Source: Paracoccaceae bacterium (lineage in GTDB: Bacteria; Pseudomonadota; Alphaproteobacteria; Rhodobacterales; Rhodobacteraceae). From it: a stretch of DNA of 5,552 nucleotides. Below the pieces are notes generated by a model. It was not told where the DNA came from and ran no database searches. It saw nothing but the letters and a program-made list of their open reading frames with translations. The DNA lies in NCBI GenBank assembly GCA_007134805.1, contig SLKB01000369.1, positions 1 to 5,552 on the forward strand. Direction: 5' to 3'. Positions within the stretch are counted from its first letter, which is position 1; each line of letters starts with the position of its first letter. Below, piece by piece: positions 1 to 5,552 of this stretch. The position numbers and the translations under genes are program-made.

Positions 1-2
1 AG

Positions 3-125
3 CCCCCATGCGCGCAGCCGCCAAGGATCCTTTGTTGCGGGGCGCGCATCCTGCCGTTGCGCGGCGTGGCCGAAGTGCCGATCGGTCAGATCGCGGGGCT
101 GTGGCCGTGTGATTCGATCGCATAG
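3..125 (+). CDS. Possible 3' end of an unrecognised gene convergent with hemN (partial)
   Basis: This is a weak call. A reading frame on the plus strand is open from the window edge to a TAG at 123-125 and ends with residues resembling a protein tail (LPLRGVAEVPIGQIAGLWP, then about six more). Codons from about 39 to 85, outside the hemN overlap, nearly all end in G or C. The first 13 or so codons look less protein-like. Another plus frame reads more naturally there (APMRAAAKDPLLRG), so a frameshift near 40-50 is possible. If real, the gene overlaps the hemN end by 40 bp. The minus strand over 1-85 also has a G/C-ending frame, so codon bias alone does not decide. I do not recognise a family. 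Confidence 0.25.
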   Translation, partial: PPCAQPPRILCCGARILPLRGVAEVPIGQIAGLWPCDSIA

Positions 126-1441
126 GCATCGAAGCTTGCCGCGATCATGCGCGTGAGCGGGCGTCCGGCCATCGGGATCGACAGGCCCGTCGGATCGCAG
201 ATGATGAATTCGCCGAACTGCTCGGCGGCCTGATCGAAGACGGCCTCGACCGCGGCCGGGTCGGCGCCGAACCCGGAGACCAGCTCGTGCCGCGAGACAT
301 GGAAGTCGCACATCAGCGCCTCGATCGCGCGGGCGCGCCAGCGATCCTCGCGGGTGAAGGCATGCCCGCGCACAGTGGCCAGTGCGCCGGCATGGATGGC
401 CTTTTTCCACTGGGCCGTGGCCGGGGCGTTCTGCGCATAGCCCTGCGGGAAGCGCGAGATCGACGAGGCGCCGAGCCCGACAAGGGTCGGGGCGGTGTCA
501 TCGGTATAACCCTGGAAATTGCGCCGCAGCCGGCCCGTGCGCGCGGCCTCGGACATGCTGTCATGGGGGCGGGCGAAATGGTCGATGCCGATCTCGTCAT
601 AGCCGTCCCAGAGAAACAGCCGCCGCGCCGTGTCGAACAGATCGAGCCGTTCCTCGGGGCGCGGGAGCGTGTTCGAGGGGATCATCTGCTGGCGTCGGGC
701 CATCCAGGGCACATGCGCGTAGCCATAGAGCGCGACGCGGTCGGGGGTGAGCGTCAGCAGCTTCTGGACCGTCTCGCCGATGCGGCGCGGGGTCTGGTGG
801 GGCAGGCCGAAGAGGATATCGGCATTGAGGCTGCGCACCCCGCGCGCGCGCAGCGCGTCGACAGTCCGCATGGTGATCTCGAAGCTCTGGTCGCGGCCGA
901 TGATGGCCTGGATTTCGGGGTTGAAATCCTGCACGCCGATCGAGGCGCGGGTCATGCCCATCTCGGCCAGCGCATCGAGGCGGTCGGCGTCGATCTCGTT
1001 GGGGTCGATCTCGACCGAGAATTCGCCATCCGGGGCGAGCGGGGCGATCTCGAAGATGCGCCGGGCGAGCGTGCGCATCTGCGGCGCGGGGATCATGGTG
1101 GGCGTGCCGCCGCCCCAGTGAAGCCGCGCAAGCCGCACATCTGCGGGCAGAAGTTCTGCGAAGAGCGCAAGCTCGGCGTGGAGCGTGTCGAGATAGGCCA
1201 GAACCGGCCCGTCCGAGGTGCTGCCCTGCGTGCGGCAGGCGCAGAACCAGCACAGCCGGCGACAGAAGGGCACATGGATATAGAGCGAGATGTCGCTGCC
1301 CGGCGGGATCTGGCGGATCCATTCGGCGAAGTGGTCCGGTGTCAGATCGGGCGAGAATTTCGTCGCAGTCGGGTAGCTTGTGTAGCGCGGCACGCGCGCA
1401 TCGAAAAGTCCCAGCTGTGAGAGTTGCGTTACATGGTCCAT
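86..1441 (-). CDS. hemN: Oxygen-independent coproporphyrinogen III oxidase (radical SAM)
   Basis: The cytoplasmic enzyme oxidatively decarboxylates coproporphyrinogen III to protoporphyrinogen IX without O2, using S-adenosylmethionine, and so feeds haem and bacteriochlorophyll synthesis in anoxia. The 451-residue length fits true HemN. Visible signatures are the N-terminal PRYTSYPT (19-26), the 4Fe-4S motif C60-x3-C64-x2-C67-x-C69 after Y54, the SAM-binding GGGTPT (110-115), and E144, Q171 and D208 in the contexts VEIDP, GVQDF and NADILFGLP, which match active-site residues of E. coli HemN. NFQGYT (308-313) is also HemN-like, and no HemW-type HNxxYW motif is seen. The ATG at 1441 is the only usable start: an in-frame TGA lies six codons upstream (1457-1459). 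No ribosome binding site precedes it. The gene is divergent from fnrL with a 55-bp gap holding an FnrL box. In Rhodobacter the fnrL-linked paralogue has also been called hemZ. Confidence 0.96.
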   Translation of the reverse strand: MDHVTQLSQLGLFDARVPRYTSYPTATKFSPDLTPDHFAEWIRQIPPGSDISLYIHVPFCRRLCWFCACRTQGSTSDGPVLAYLDTLHAELALFAELLPADVRLARLHWGGGTPTMIPAPQMRTLARRIFEIAPLAPDGEFSVEIDPNEIDADRLDALAEMGMTRASIGVQDFNPEIQAIIGRDQSFEITMRTVDALRARGVRSLNADILFGLPHQTPRRIGETVQKLLTLTPDRVALYGYAHVPWMARRQQMIPSNTLPRPEERLDLFDTARRLFLWDGYDEIGIDHFARPHDSMSEAARTGRLRRNFQGYTDDTAPTLVGLGASSISRFPQGYAQNAPATAQWKKAIHAGALATVRGHAFTREDRWRARAIEALMCDFHVSRHELVSGFGADPAAVEAVFDQAAEQFGEFIICDPTGLSIPMAGRPLTRMIAASFDAYAIESHGHSPAI

Positions 1442-1499
1442 GTGATTACTGTTAATTCAACCAGACAGGTCTCAACCTTGACATAGATCAAATCACATG
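1439..1499. repeat. 9-bp inverted repeat framing the hemN and fnrL start codons
   Basis: CATGTGATT at 1439-1447 is the exact reverse complement of AATCACATG at 1491-1499. Each arm contains one start codon, so both divergent genes begin with the same AATCAC-ATG. The match stops at both ends of each arm, so it is exactly 9 bp with a 43-bp spacer. The right arm overlaps the last base of the FnrL box. The function is unknown; it could be chance, a shared translation-start context, or a binding site for a factor acting symmetrically on both promoters. Confidence 0.6.
1478..1491. promoter_or_regulatory. FnrL (FNR-type) binding site in the hemN-fnrL divergent region
   Basis: The sequence TTGAC-ATAG-ATCAA matches the FNR family consensus TTGAT-N4-ATCAA with one half-site variation (TTGAC), common in Rhodobacter FnrL sites. 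The centre is at 1484.5. Read towards hemN, the usual class II activator position (-41.5) would put the transcript start at about 1443, two bases before the hemN ATG. Read towards fnrL, the box ends five bases before the ATG, where it would cover the promoter or translation-start region. That geometry fits activation of hemN together with repression of fnrL by its own product, although this is inferred from spacing alone. No good -10 hexamer is evident for either gene. Confidence 0.88.
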
Positions 1500-2249
1500 A
1501 CGCGCGTGACCCCGCAACCTCGAAATCTTCCGCAGGAATGCAGCGACTGCCCGATCCGCCACAAGGCGGTCTGTGCGCGCTGTGAATCCGATGAGCTGGA
1601 GCAGCTTGAAGCGATCAAGTATTACCGCAGCTTCGAGGCGGGCCAGACGATTGTCTGGTCGGGTGACAGGATGGATTTCGTGGCCTCGGTGGTGACGGGC
1701 ATTGCCACGCTCAGCCAGACCATGGAAGACGGGCGGCGCCAGATGGTGGGGATGTTGCTGCCGTCGGATTTCCTGGGACGGCCGGGGCGCGAGACCTCGA
1801 GCTATGACGTGAATGCCGCGACCGATCTGGTGCTGTGCTGCTTTCGCAAGAAGCCCTTCGAGGAAATGATGCTGCGCACCCCGCATATCGGCCAGCGCCT
1901 TCTGGAGATGACGCTGGACGAGCTTGATTCCGCGCGCGAGTGGATGCTGCTGCTGGGGCGCAAGACCGCGCGCGAGAAGATCGCGAGCCTGCTGTGCATC
2001 ATCGCGCGGCGCGACGCCTCGTTGCATCTGCGCGGCCCGGGCGCGCCGCTGCGCTTCGATCTGCCGCTCACGCGCGAGGCGATGTCGGAATATCTGGGCC
2101 TGACGCTTGAGACGGTGAGCCGGCAGATATCGACACTGCGCAAGGAAGGCCTGATCGTGACCGAGGGCAAGCGCCAGGTCACCATCCCCGATTTCGACCG
2201 CCTGCTCGAAGAGTCGGGCGACGATTCGGATGGCGGGTTGCTCGGCTGA
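1497..2249 (+). CDS. fnrL: FnrL, FNR-family 4Fe-4S oxygen-responsive transcription regulator
   Basis: This cytoplasmic homodimeric regulator is expected to bind DNA when a 4Fe-4S cluster is intact and to lose binding when O2 destroys it. The 250 residues show an N-terminal cysteine cluster (C15, C18, C26, C29), a cyclic-nucleotide-type beta-roll domain (about 35-125) with a C114-C115 pair where FNR has its fourth ligand, a long dimerisation helix (about 136-166), and a C-terminal Crp-type helix-turn-helix. The recognition helix carries E205-T-V-S208-R209, the ExxSR pattern that reads TTGAT half-sites. An in-frame TGA at 1479-1481 excludes a longer protein. The ATG at 1497 fits the family N-terminus, but there is no ribosome binding site. 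The FnrL box lies directly upstream, suggesting autoregulation. The gene is divergent from hemN and converges with the usp gene. Confidence 0.97.
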   Translation: MTRVTPQPRNLPQECSDCPIRHKAVCARCESDELEQLEAIKYYRSFEAGQTIVWSGDRMDFVASVVTGIATLSQTMEDGRRQMVGMLLPSDFLGRPGRETSSYDVNAATDLVLCCFRKKPFEEMMLRTPHIGQRLLEMTLDELDSAREWMLLLGRKTAREKIASLLCIIARRDASLHLRGPGAPLRFDLPLTREAMSEYLGLTLETVSRQISTLRKEGLIVTEGKRQVTIPDFDRLLEESGDDSDGGLLG

Positions 2250-2295
2250 GTGCCGCGCGGCGCACCATGATCTGGCAGGCTTCTGGAAAAGCAAT

Positions 2296-2310
2296 CCGGG
2301 CAGTGCCCGG
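2296..2310. terminator. Candidate terminator hairpin between convergent fnrL and usp
   Basis: CCGGGC-AGT-GCCCGG is a perfect 6-bp GC stem with a 3-nt loop, 46 bp after the fnrL stop. On the minus strand it is followed by ATTGCTTTTCC, a short T-rich run, so it is better as a terminator for transcripts arriving from usp, although it lies about 145 bp beyond that stop. On the plus strand the downstream bases are only mildly T-rich. It could serve both genes. Confidence 0.45.
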
Positions 2311-2340
2311 CTGGCAAACTGTTCCCTTCCCCCGTCTGAT

Positions 2341-2393
2341 CGCCGTGCCGAGGGCCACGCCCGACCGAAGGCGCGTGTGAGGGGGGCGCGGCG
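2341..2393. other. GC-rich imperfect inverted repeat, possible structured 3' UTR
   Basis: CGCCGTGCC (2341-2349) can pair along its whole length with GGCGCGGCG (2385-2393) if one G-U pair is allowed, and T2340-A2394 extends it to 10 bp. Inside the loop, CACGC (2356-2360) pairs with GCGTG (2373-2377), giving a stem inside a stem. No T-run follows on the plus strand. High GC content makes such pairings fairly easy by chance. Confidence 0.3.
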
Positions 2394-2456
2394 AGGGGCA
2401 GTCTTCCGATTACCTCCTTGAAAACGGGCAGTTGCGGGGCTTTCTCGAGCGGCCTG

Positions 2457-3302
2457 CTAGTGCACCATCAGCACCGGCAGAGTGGTTTCCTCGAGCATCG
2501 CGCGCGTCGTGCCGCCCAGGATCGCCTGGCGCAGCCGCGAATGGCCATAGGCGCCCATGACCAGCAGATCGGCGTCCTGATCGATGGCATGGCGGCGCAG
2601 GATGTCGCTGGTGCGCGGCAGCGAGCGGGCGAGCACCGAGACCTCGACCTCGGCGCCGTGGCGCGCGAGCATCTGCGTGAGCCGCCGGCCGGGATCGGAG
2701 CGCTCTGCCCCGTGCACGGGCGGGTCGATGATCACCACATTGACCTCGCGCGCATCGCGCAGCAGGGGCAGGGCGGCACGGGTGGCGTGCATCGCCTCGT
2801 CGCTCTGGTCCCAGGCCAGCACGATCTTGTCGAAGGGCCGCAGCGTGGCGCCTGCCTCCGGCACGATCAGGACCGGCGCGCCCCCATCGAAGAGCGCGGA
2901 TTCGGTGATCACCTCATCCGTGGCGCCGCGGCCGTCGCCATAGGGACGGGGCAGCACGACCAGATCGGCATAGCGCGCCTTGAGCCCTGCATGCACATGC
3001 AGCGCGCCCAGCGATTGCATGGCGGTGTCGATGCTCCAGCGCAGGGTGGCGGTGGACCCGCGCAGATGCGCGCGCGCGGCCTCGGCGACACTGTCCGCGG
3101 TGGCGCGCGCGGCATCGAGGCTTTCGGTATAGATCGCCGCCGGCGCGCCGGGATAGATGCCCATATGCTGCGTCAGATCGACACCGAGCGCACAGATCTC
3201 GAGATGGGCGTCGAACTGCTCGGCGAGTGCGGCGCAAGTGTCGAGCCATGCACCGAGCCCCTCGGTGGTGGCGGCGAAGGTGACAAGGGATTTGTAAGCC
3301 AT
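2457..3302 (-). CDS. Tandem-domain universal stress protein (UspA family)
   Basis: This is a cytoplasmic two-domain Usp of 281 residues. The N-terminal half (about 4-148) keeps the fold signature ADLVVLPRP...GAPVLIVPE but lacks a nucleotide-binding loop. The C-terminal half (about 157-280) runs from KIVLAWDQSDEA to DADLLVMGAYGHSRLRQAIL-GGTTRAML and ends in LPVLMVH. Its loop is G250-x2-G253-x9-G263-G264-T265, close to the ATP-binding G-x2-G-x9-G-S/T motif. The ATG at 3302 is chosen over one 25 codons upstream because AAAGGA lies 6 bp before it and the family homology starts there (MAYKSLVTFA). The gene is divergent from ccoN and shares a control region with an FnrL box, so induction at low oxygen is plausible. 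The biochemical role is unknown. A gene of this size is, as I recall, found next to ccoN in Rhodobacter sphaeroides. Confidence 0.93.
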   Translation of the reverse strand: MAYKSLVTFAATTEGLGAWLDTCAALAEQFDAHLEICALGVDLTQHMGIYPGAPAAIYTESLDAARATADSVAEAARAHLRGSTATLRWSIDTAMQSLGALHVHAGLKARYADLVVLPRPYGDGRGATDEVITESALFDGGAPVLIVPEAGATLRPFDKIVLAWDQSDEAMHATRAALPLLRDAREVNVVIIDPPVHGAERSDPGRRLTQMLARHGAEVEVSVLARSLPRTSDILRRHAIDQDADLLVMGAYGHSRLRQAILGGTTRAMLEETTLPVLMVH

Positions 3303-3308
3303 CAGCGA

Positions 3309-3314
3309 TCCTTT
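3309..3314 (-). promoter_or_regulatory. Ribosome binding site that fixes the usp start
   Basis: On the minus strand AAAGGA stands 6 bases before the ATG at 3302. The longer open frame starting at 3377 would add 25 residues that do not resemble a Usp N-terminus, so this site decides for the shorter protein. Confidence 0.8.
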
Positions 3315-3395
3315 CCATGGGTCATCATGCTGACCAGTATGCCCCGGATGCGCACCCGCCGCGATGATCTGACGCAAGTCTTTGAGGAACGAAAA

Positions 3396-3409
3396 TTGAC
3401 CTGTATCAA
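3396..3409. promoter_or_regulatory. FnrL binding site in the usp-ccoN divergent region
   Basis: TTGAC-CTGT-ATCAA has the same half-sites as the hemN-fnrL box; its centre is 3402.5. The class II position (-41.5) predicts a ccoN transcript start near 3444 with a 64-base leader, and on the other strand a usp start near 3361 with a 59-base leader, so one box could activate both genes. A weak -10-like GATCAT lies on the minus strand at 3369-3364. For ccoN the class II -10 region is poor. The box also overlaps a possible sigma70-type promoter, TTGACC (3396-3401) and TATCAA (3418-3423) with a 16-bp spacer. The rest of the 205-bp intergenic region shows nothing else I can name. Confidence 0.88.
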
Positions 3410-3492
3410 AGTCGTGATATCAAGGGCGTGACAAAAGGCACCATCCAAAGCTGCCACGGTGCGTGATAGCGGAATTCCAGTGCGGCTGAAAC

Positions 3493-3498
3493 GAGGGA
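3493..3498 (+). promoter_or_regulatory. Ribosome binding site of ccoN
   Basis: GAGGGA lies 9 bases before the ATG at 3508 and supports that start, which gives the family-typical N-terminus MWDYIKL. Confidence 0.75.
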
Positions 3499-3507
3499 CA
3501 TCTTGAA

Positions 3508-5115
3508 ATGTGGGATTACATAAAGCTTGCCATTCTGGGGGTTGTGGTGATTTTCGCCGCAGTCGCAGCCAGCCTGGCGCGTGATCAGGCGTATCTGGTC
3601 CACATGCTGCTGATCATGGGCGCGGCGGCGTTCACCTTCTTCTGGCAGCTGCGCCGCATCGGCGAGCCGGCGGTGGTGCATGACCCCAATACCTACATGG
3701 ACGGTCCCGTCCGCGCAGGCGTGATCGCGACCGCGCTCTGGGGTGTCGTGGGTTTTCTGGCGGGCGTGTTCATCGCCGCGCAGCTGACCTGGCCCGAGCT
3801 GAATTTCGTCTGGGCCGAAGGCTATCTGAATTTCGGCCGGCTGCGTCCCCTGCACACGTCGGCAGTGATCTTTGCCTTTGGTGGCAACGCGCTGATCGCG
3901 ACGGCCTTCTATGTGGTGCAGCGGACCTCGGCGGCGCGGCTCTGGGGCGGCGGGCTCGCGTGGTTCGTGTTCTGGGGCTACCAACTCTTCATCCTGATGG
4001 CGGCGACGGGCTATGTTCTGGGCTCGACGCAGGGCAATGAATATGCCGAGCCCGAGTGGGTGGCCGATCTGTGGCTGACCATTGTCTGGGTTGCGTTCCT
4101 GCTGGTGTTCATGGGCACGATCATCAACCGCCGCGAGCCGCATATCTATGTGGCGAACTGGTTCTACATTGCCTTCATCGTGACGGTCGCCATGCTGCAT
4201 ATCGTCAACAACATGGCGATCCCGGTCTCGATCTGGGGCAGCAAGTCGGTGCCGGTCTGGTCGGGCGTGCAATCGGCGATGATCCAGTGGTGGTACGGCC
4301 ATAACGCGGTGGGCTTCTTCCTGACCGCAGGGTTCCTGGGGATGATGTATTACTTCATCCCGAAACAGGCCGAGCGGCCGGTCTACAGCTACAAGCTGTC
4401 GATCATGCATTTCTGGGCGCTGATCTTCCTCTATATCTGGGCGGGTCCGCACCATCTGCACTACACGGCGCTGCCGGACTGGGCGCAGACGCTGGGCATG
4501 ACCTTCTCGATCATGCTGTGGATGCCGTCCTGGGGCGGCATGATCAACGGTCTGATGACGCTGTCAGGCGCATGGGACAAGCTGCGCACCGATCCGATCA
4601 TCCGCATGATGGTGGTGGCCGTGGGCTTTTACGGCATGGCGACCTTCGAGGGGCCGATGATGTCGATCAAGACGGTCAACTCGCTGTCGCATTACACGGA
4701 CTGGACGATCGGGCATGTGCATTCCGGTGCGCTCGGCTGGAACGGCATGATCACTTTCGGCGCGCTCTACTATCTGGTGCCGAAGCTCTGGCAGCGACAG
4801 GGCCTGTATTCGCTGCGCCTTGTGAGCTGGCATTTCTGGCTCGCGACGATCGGGATCGTGCTCTATGCGGCCTCGATGTGGGTGACGGGGATCATGGAGG
4901 GCCTGATGTGGCGCGAAGTCGATGCGCAGGGCTATCTCGTGAACTCCTTCGCGGACACGGTGGCGGCGAAATTCCCGATGTATGTGGTGCGCACGCTGGG
5001 CGGGCTCCTGTTCCTGCTGGGCGCGATCATCATGTGCTACAACCTGTGGAAAACTGTGACCAGCACGGCAGAGCGTAGTCCTGCCGGGGCCCGTGGCGCA
5101 GTGCCCGCTGAATGA
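3508..5115 (+). CDS. ccoN: cbb3-type cytochrome c oxidase subunit I (CcoN)
   Basis: This is the catalytic, polytopic inner-membrane subunit of the high-affinity cbb3 oxidase. It reduces O2 to water and pumps protons, and it carries haem b, haem b3 and CuB. The 535 residues form about 12 membrane helices. Ligands are in place: H116 (RPLHTSA) and H405 for low-spin haem b, H403 (IGHVHSG) for haem b3, and H265 (YGHNAVGFF), H315 and H316 (AGPHHLHYT) for CuB. Y309, six residues before H315, matches the cbb3-specific tyrosine cross-linked to a CuB histidine. E381 (ATFEGPMMS) matches the conserved glutamate near haem b3. All key residues are present, so the protein should be active. It is the first gene of the operon; ccoO follows after 15 bp, and ccoQ and ccoP would be expected beyond the window. 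The FnrL box about 100 bp upstream suggests induction under low oxygen. Confidence 0.98.
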   Translation: MWDYIKLAILGVVVIFAAVAASLARDQAYLVHMLLIMGAAAFTFFWQLRRIGEPAVVHDPNTYMDGPVRAGVIATALWGVVGFLAGVFIAAQLTWPELNFVWAEGYLNFGRLRPLHTSAVIFAFGGNALIATAFYVVQRTSAARLWGGGLAWFVFWGYQLFILMAATGYVLGSTQGNEYAEPEWVADLWLTIVWVAFLLVFMGTIINRREPHIYVANWFYIAFIVTVAMLHIVNNMAIPVSIWGSKSVPVWSGVQSAMIQWWYGHNAVGFFLTAGFLGMMYYFIPKQAERPVYSYKLSIMHFWALIFLYIWAGPHHLHYTALPDWAQTLGMTFSIMLWMPSWGGMINGLMTLSGAWDKLRTDPIIRMMVVAVGFYGMATFEGPMMSIKTVNSLSHYTDWTIGHVHSGALGWNGMITFGALYYLVPKLWQRQGLYSLRLVSWHFWLATIGIVLYAASMWVTGIMEGLMWREVDAQGYLVNSFADTVAAKFPMYVVRTLGGLLFLLGAIIMCYNLWKTVTSTAERSPAGARGAVPAE

Positions 5116-5117
5116 CG

Positions 5118-5123
5118 AAAGGG
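5118..5123 (+). promoter_or_regulatory. Ribosome binding site of ccoO
   Basis: AAAGGG lies in the short gap after the ccoN stop, 7 bases before the ATG at 5131, and supports that start. Confidence 0.75.
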
Positions 5124-5130
5124 CACGACA

Positions 5131-5552
5131 ATGGGACTTCTTGATCATCACAAGAAAATCGAAACCCATGCCACGCTGTTGCTGGTGTTGAGTTTCCTCG
5201 TGGTCACCATCGGGGGGATCGTGCAGATCGTGCCGCTGTTCTACCTTGAGAACACGATCGAGCGGGTGGAGGGCGTGCGCCCCTACTCGCCCCTCGAGAT
5301 CAAGGGGCGCGAGATCTATTTGCGCGAGGGCTGCTATACCTGCCACAGCCAGATGATCCGGCCGATGCGCGACGAGGTGGAGCGGTACGGGCATTACAGC
5401 CTCGCCGCGGAATCGATGTATGACCATCCGTTCCAGTGGGGGTCGAAACGGACCGGGCCGGATCTGGCGCGGGTCGGCGGGCGCTATTCGGATGACTGGC
5501 ATGTCCAGCACATGATCGCGCCGCGCTCGGTGGTGCCGGAATCGATCATGCC
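5131..5552 (+). CDS. ccoO: cbb3-type cytochrome c oxidase subunit II, monohaem cytochrome c (CcoO), partial
   Basis: CcoO is a membrane-anchored cytochrome c that passes electrons from CcoP or soluble cytochromes to CcoN. The first 140 codons are present and the frame is open at the window edge; the family is usually about 200-240 residues, so roughly the last third is missing. The protein starts [17 protein letters not shown], has one N-terminal membrane anchor (about 14-38) that also directs export, then the haem c site C68-Y-T-C71-H72. The family motif [18 protein letters not shown] follows directly. M140, in the context VVPESIMP at the very end of the window, is the likely distal haem ligand. 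It starts 15 bp after ccoN, in the same transcription unit, and needs haem c attachment in the periplasm. Confidence 0.97.
   Translation, partial: MGLLDHHKKIETHATLLLVLSFLVVTIGGIVQIVPLFYLENTIERVEGVRPYSPLEIKGREIYLREGCYTCHSQMIRPMRDEVERYGHYSLAAESMYDHPFQWGSKRTGPDLARVGGRYSDDWHVQHMIAPRSVVPESIM

Noticed and set aside
23..32. 10-bp perfect palindrome AAGGATCCTT
   Set aside because: It is too short to act as a hairpin, contains a common restriction site, and has no T-run or other context supporting a hemN terminator.
287..1420. Long plus-strand open frame of 377 codons across hemN
   Set aside because: It is antisense to an unambiguous hemN with all radical SAM motifs. Long antisense frames are common in GC-rich genes, and its translation shows no family features.
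1488..2294. Minus-strand open frames across fnrL, including one of 268 codons
   Set aside because: They are shadows of fnrL; the low-complexity H/R/Q/A-rich translation has no recognisable domain.
3418..3422. Extra TTGAT half-site on the minus strand near the usp-ccoN FnrL box
   Set aside because: Only a half-site is present with no partner at the correct spacing, so it does not make a second operator.
2418..3431. Plus-strand open frame of 337 codons across usp
   Set aside because: It is antisense to a clear two-domain Usp that has its own ribosome binding site.
3406..4461. Minus-strand open frame of 351 codons across ccoN
   Set aside because: It is antisense to ccoN; histidine- and arginine-rich translation is typical of a mirrored membrane-protein gene.
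5141..5150. TTGATCATCA near the ccoO start, resembling an FNR half-site
   Set aside because: It lies inside the ccoO coding sequence and lacks the second half-site at N4 spacing.
4564..5511. Minus-strand open frame of 315 codons across the ccoN-ccoO junction
   Set aside because: It spans two genuine genes antisense and has no domain signature.

Overview
The window is about 5.5 kb of GC-rich DNA from an alphaproteobacterium, most likely a member of the Rhodobacteraceae (Rhodobacter or Rhodovulum-like). This rests on the gene order, on the sequence of the FNR-type regulator with its N-terminal cysteine cluster, and on the strong G/C third-position bias. The species cannot be named from the sequence alone.

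Layout from left to right. Positions 1-85 are a flank that may hold the end of a convergent gene. hemN (oxygen-independent coproporphyrinogen III oxidase) lies on the minus strand at 86-1441. fnrL, the FNR-family oxygen sensor and regulator, is divergent from it at 1497-2249. A 207-bp intergenic region between converging genes (2250-2456) carries a hairpin, a longer GC-rich fold and a sequence resembling the 3' end of 16S rRNA. A tandem universal stress protein gene is on the minus strand at 2457-3302. A 205-bp divergent control region (3303-3507) follows. The cbb3 oxidase operon then begins with ccoN (3508-5115) and ccoO (5131 to the window edge, cut off after 140 codons).

The genes form one low-oxygen module. 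FnrL is expected to sense oxygen loss through a 4Fe-4S cluster. HemN makes haem without O2, CcoN and CcoO build the high-affinity terminal oxidase that needs that haem, and the Usp is a stress-related partner. Two perfect FNR-type boxes of the form TTGAC-N4-ATCAA are visible, one in each divergent control region (1478-1491 and 3396-3409), so the regulator appears to control both of its neighbours and possibly itself.

The region is a conserved, well-known neighbourhood and I see no undescribed multi-gene system, mobile element, CRISPR array or RNA gene. The unusual points are in the non-coding DNA. The hemN and fnrL start codons sit in a mirror-image AATCACATG context without ribosome binding sites, and the FnrL box lies only 5 bp from the fnrL start codon.
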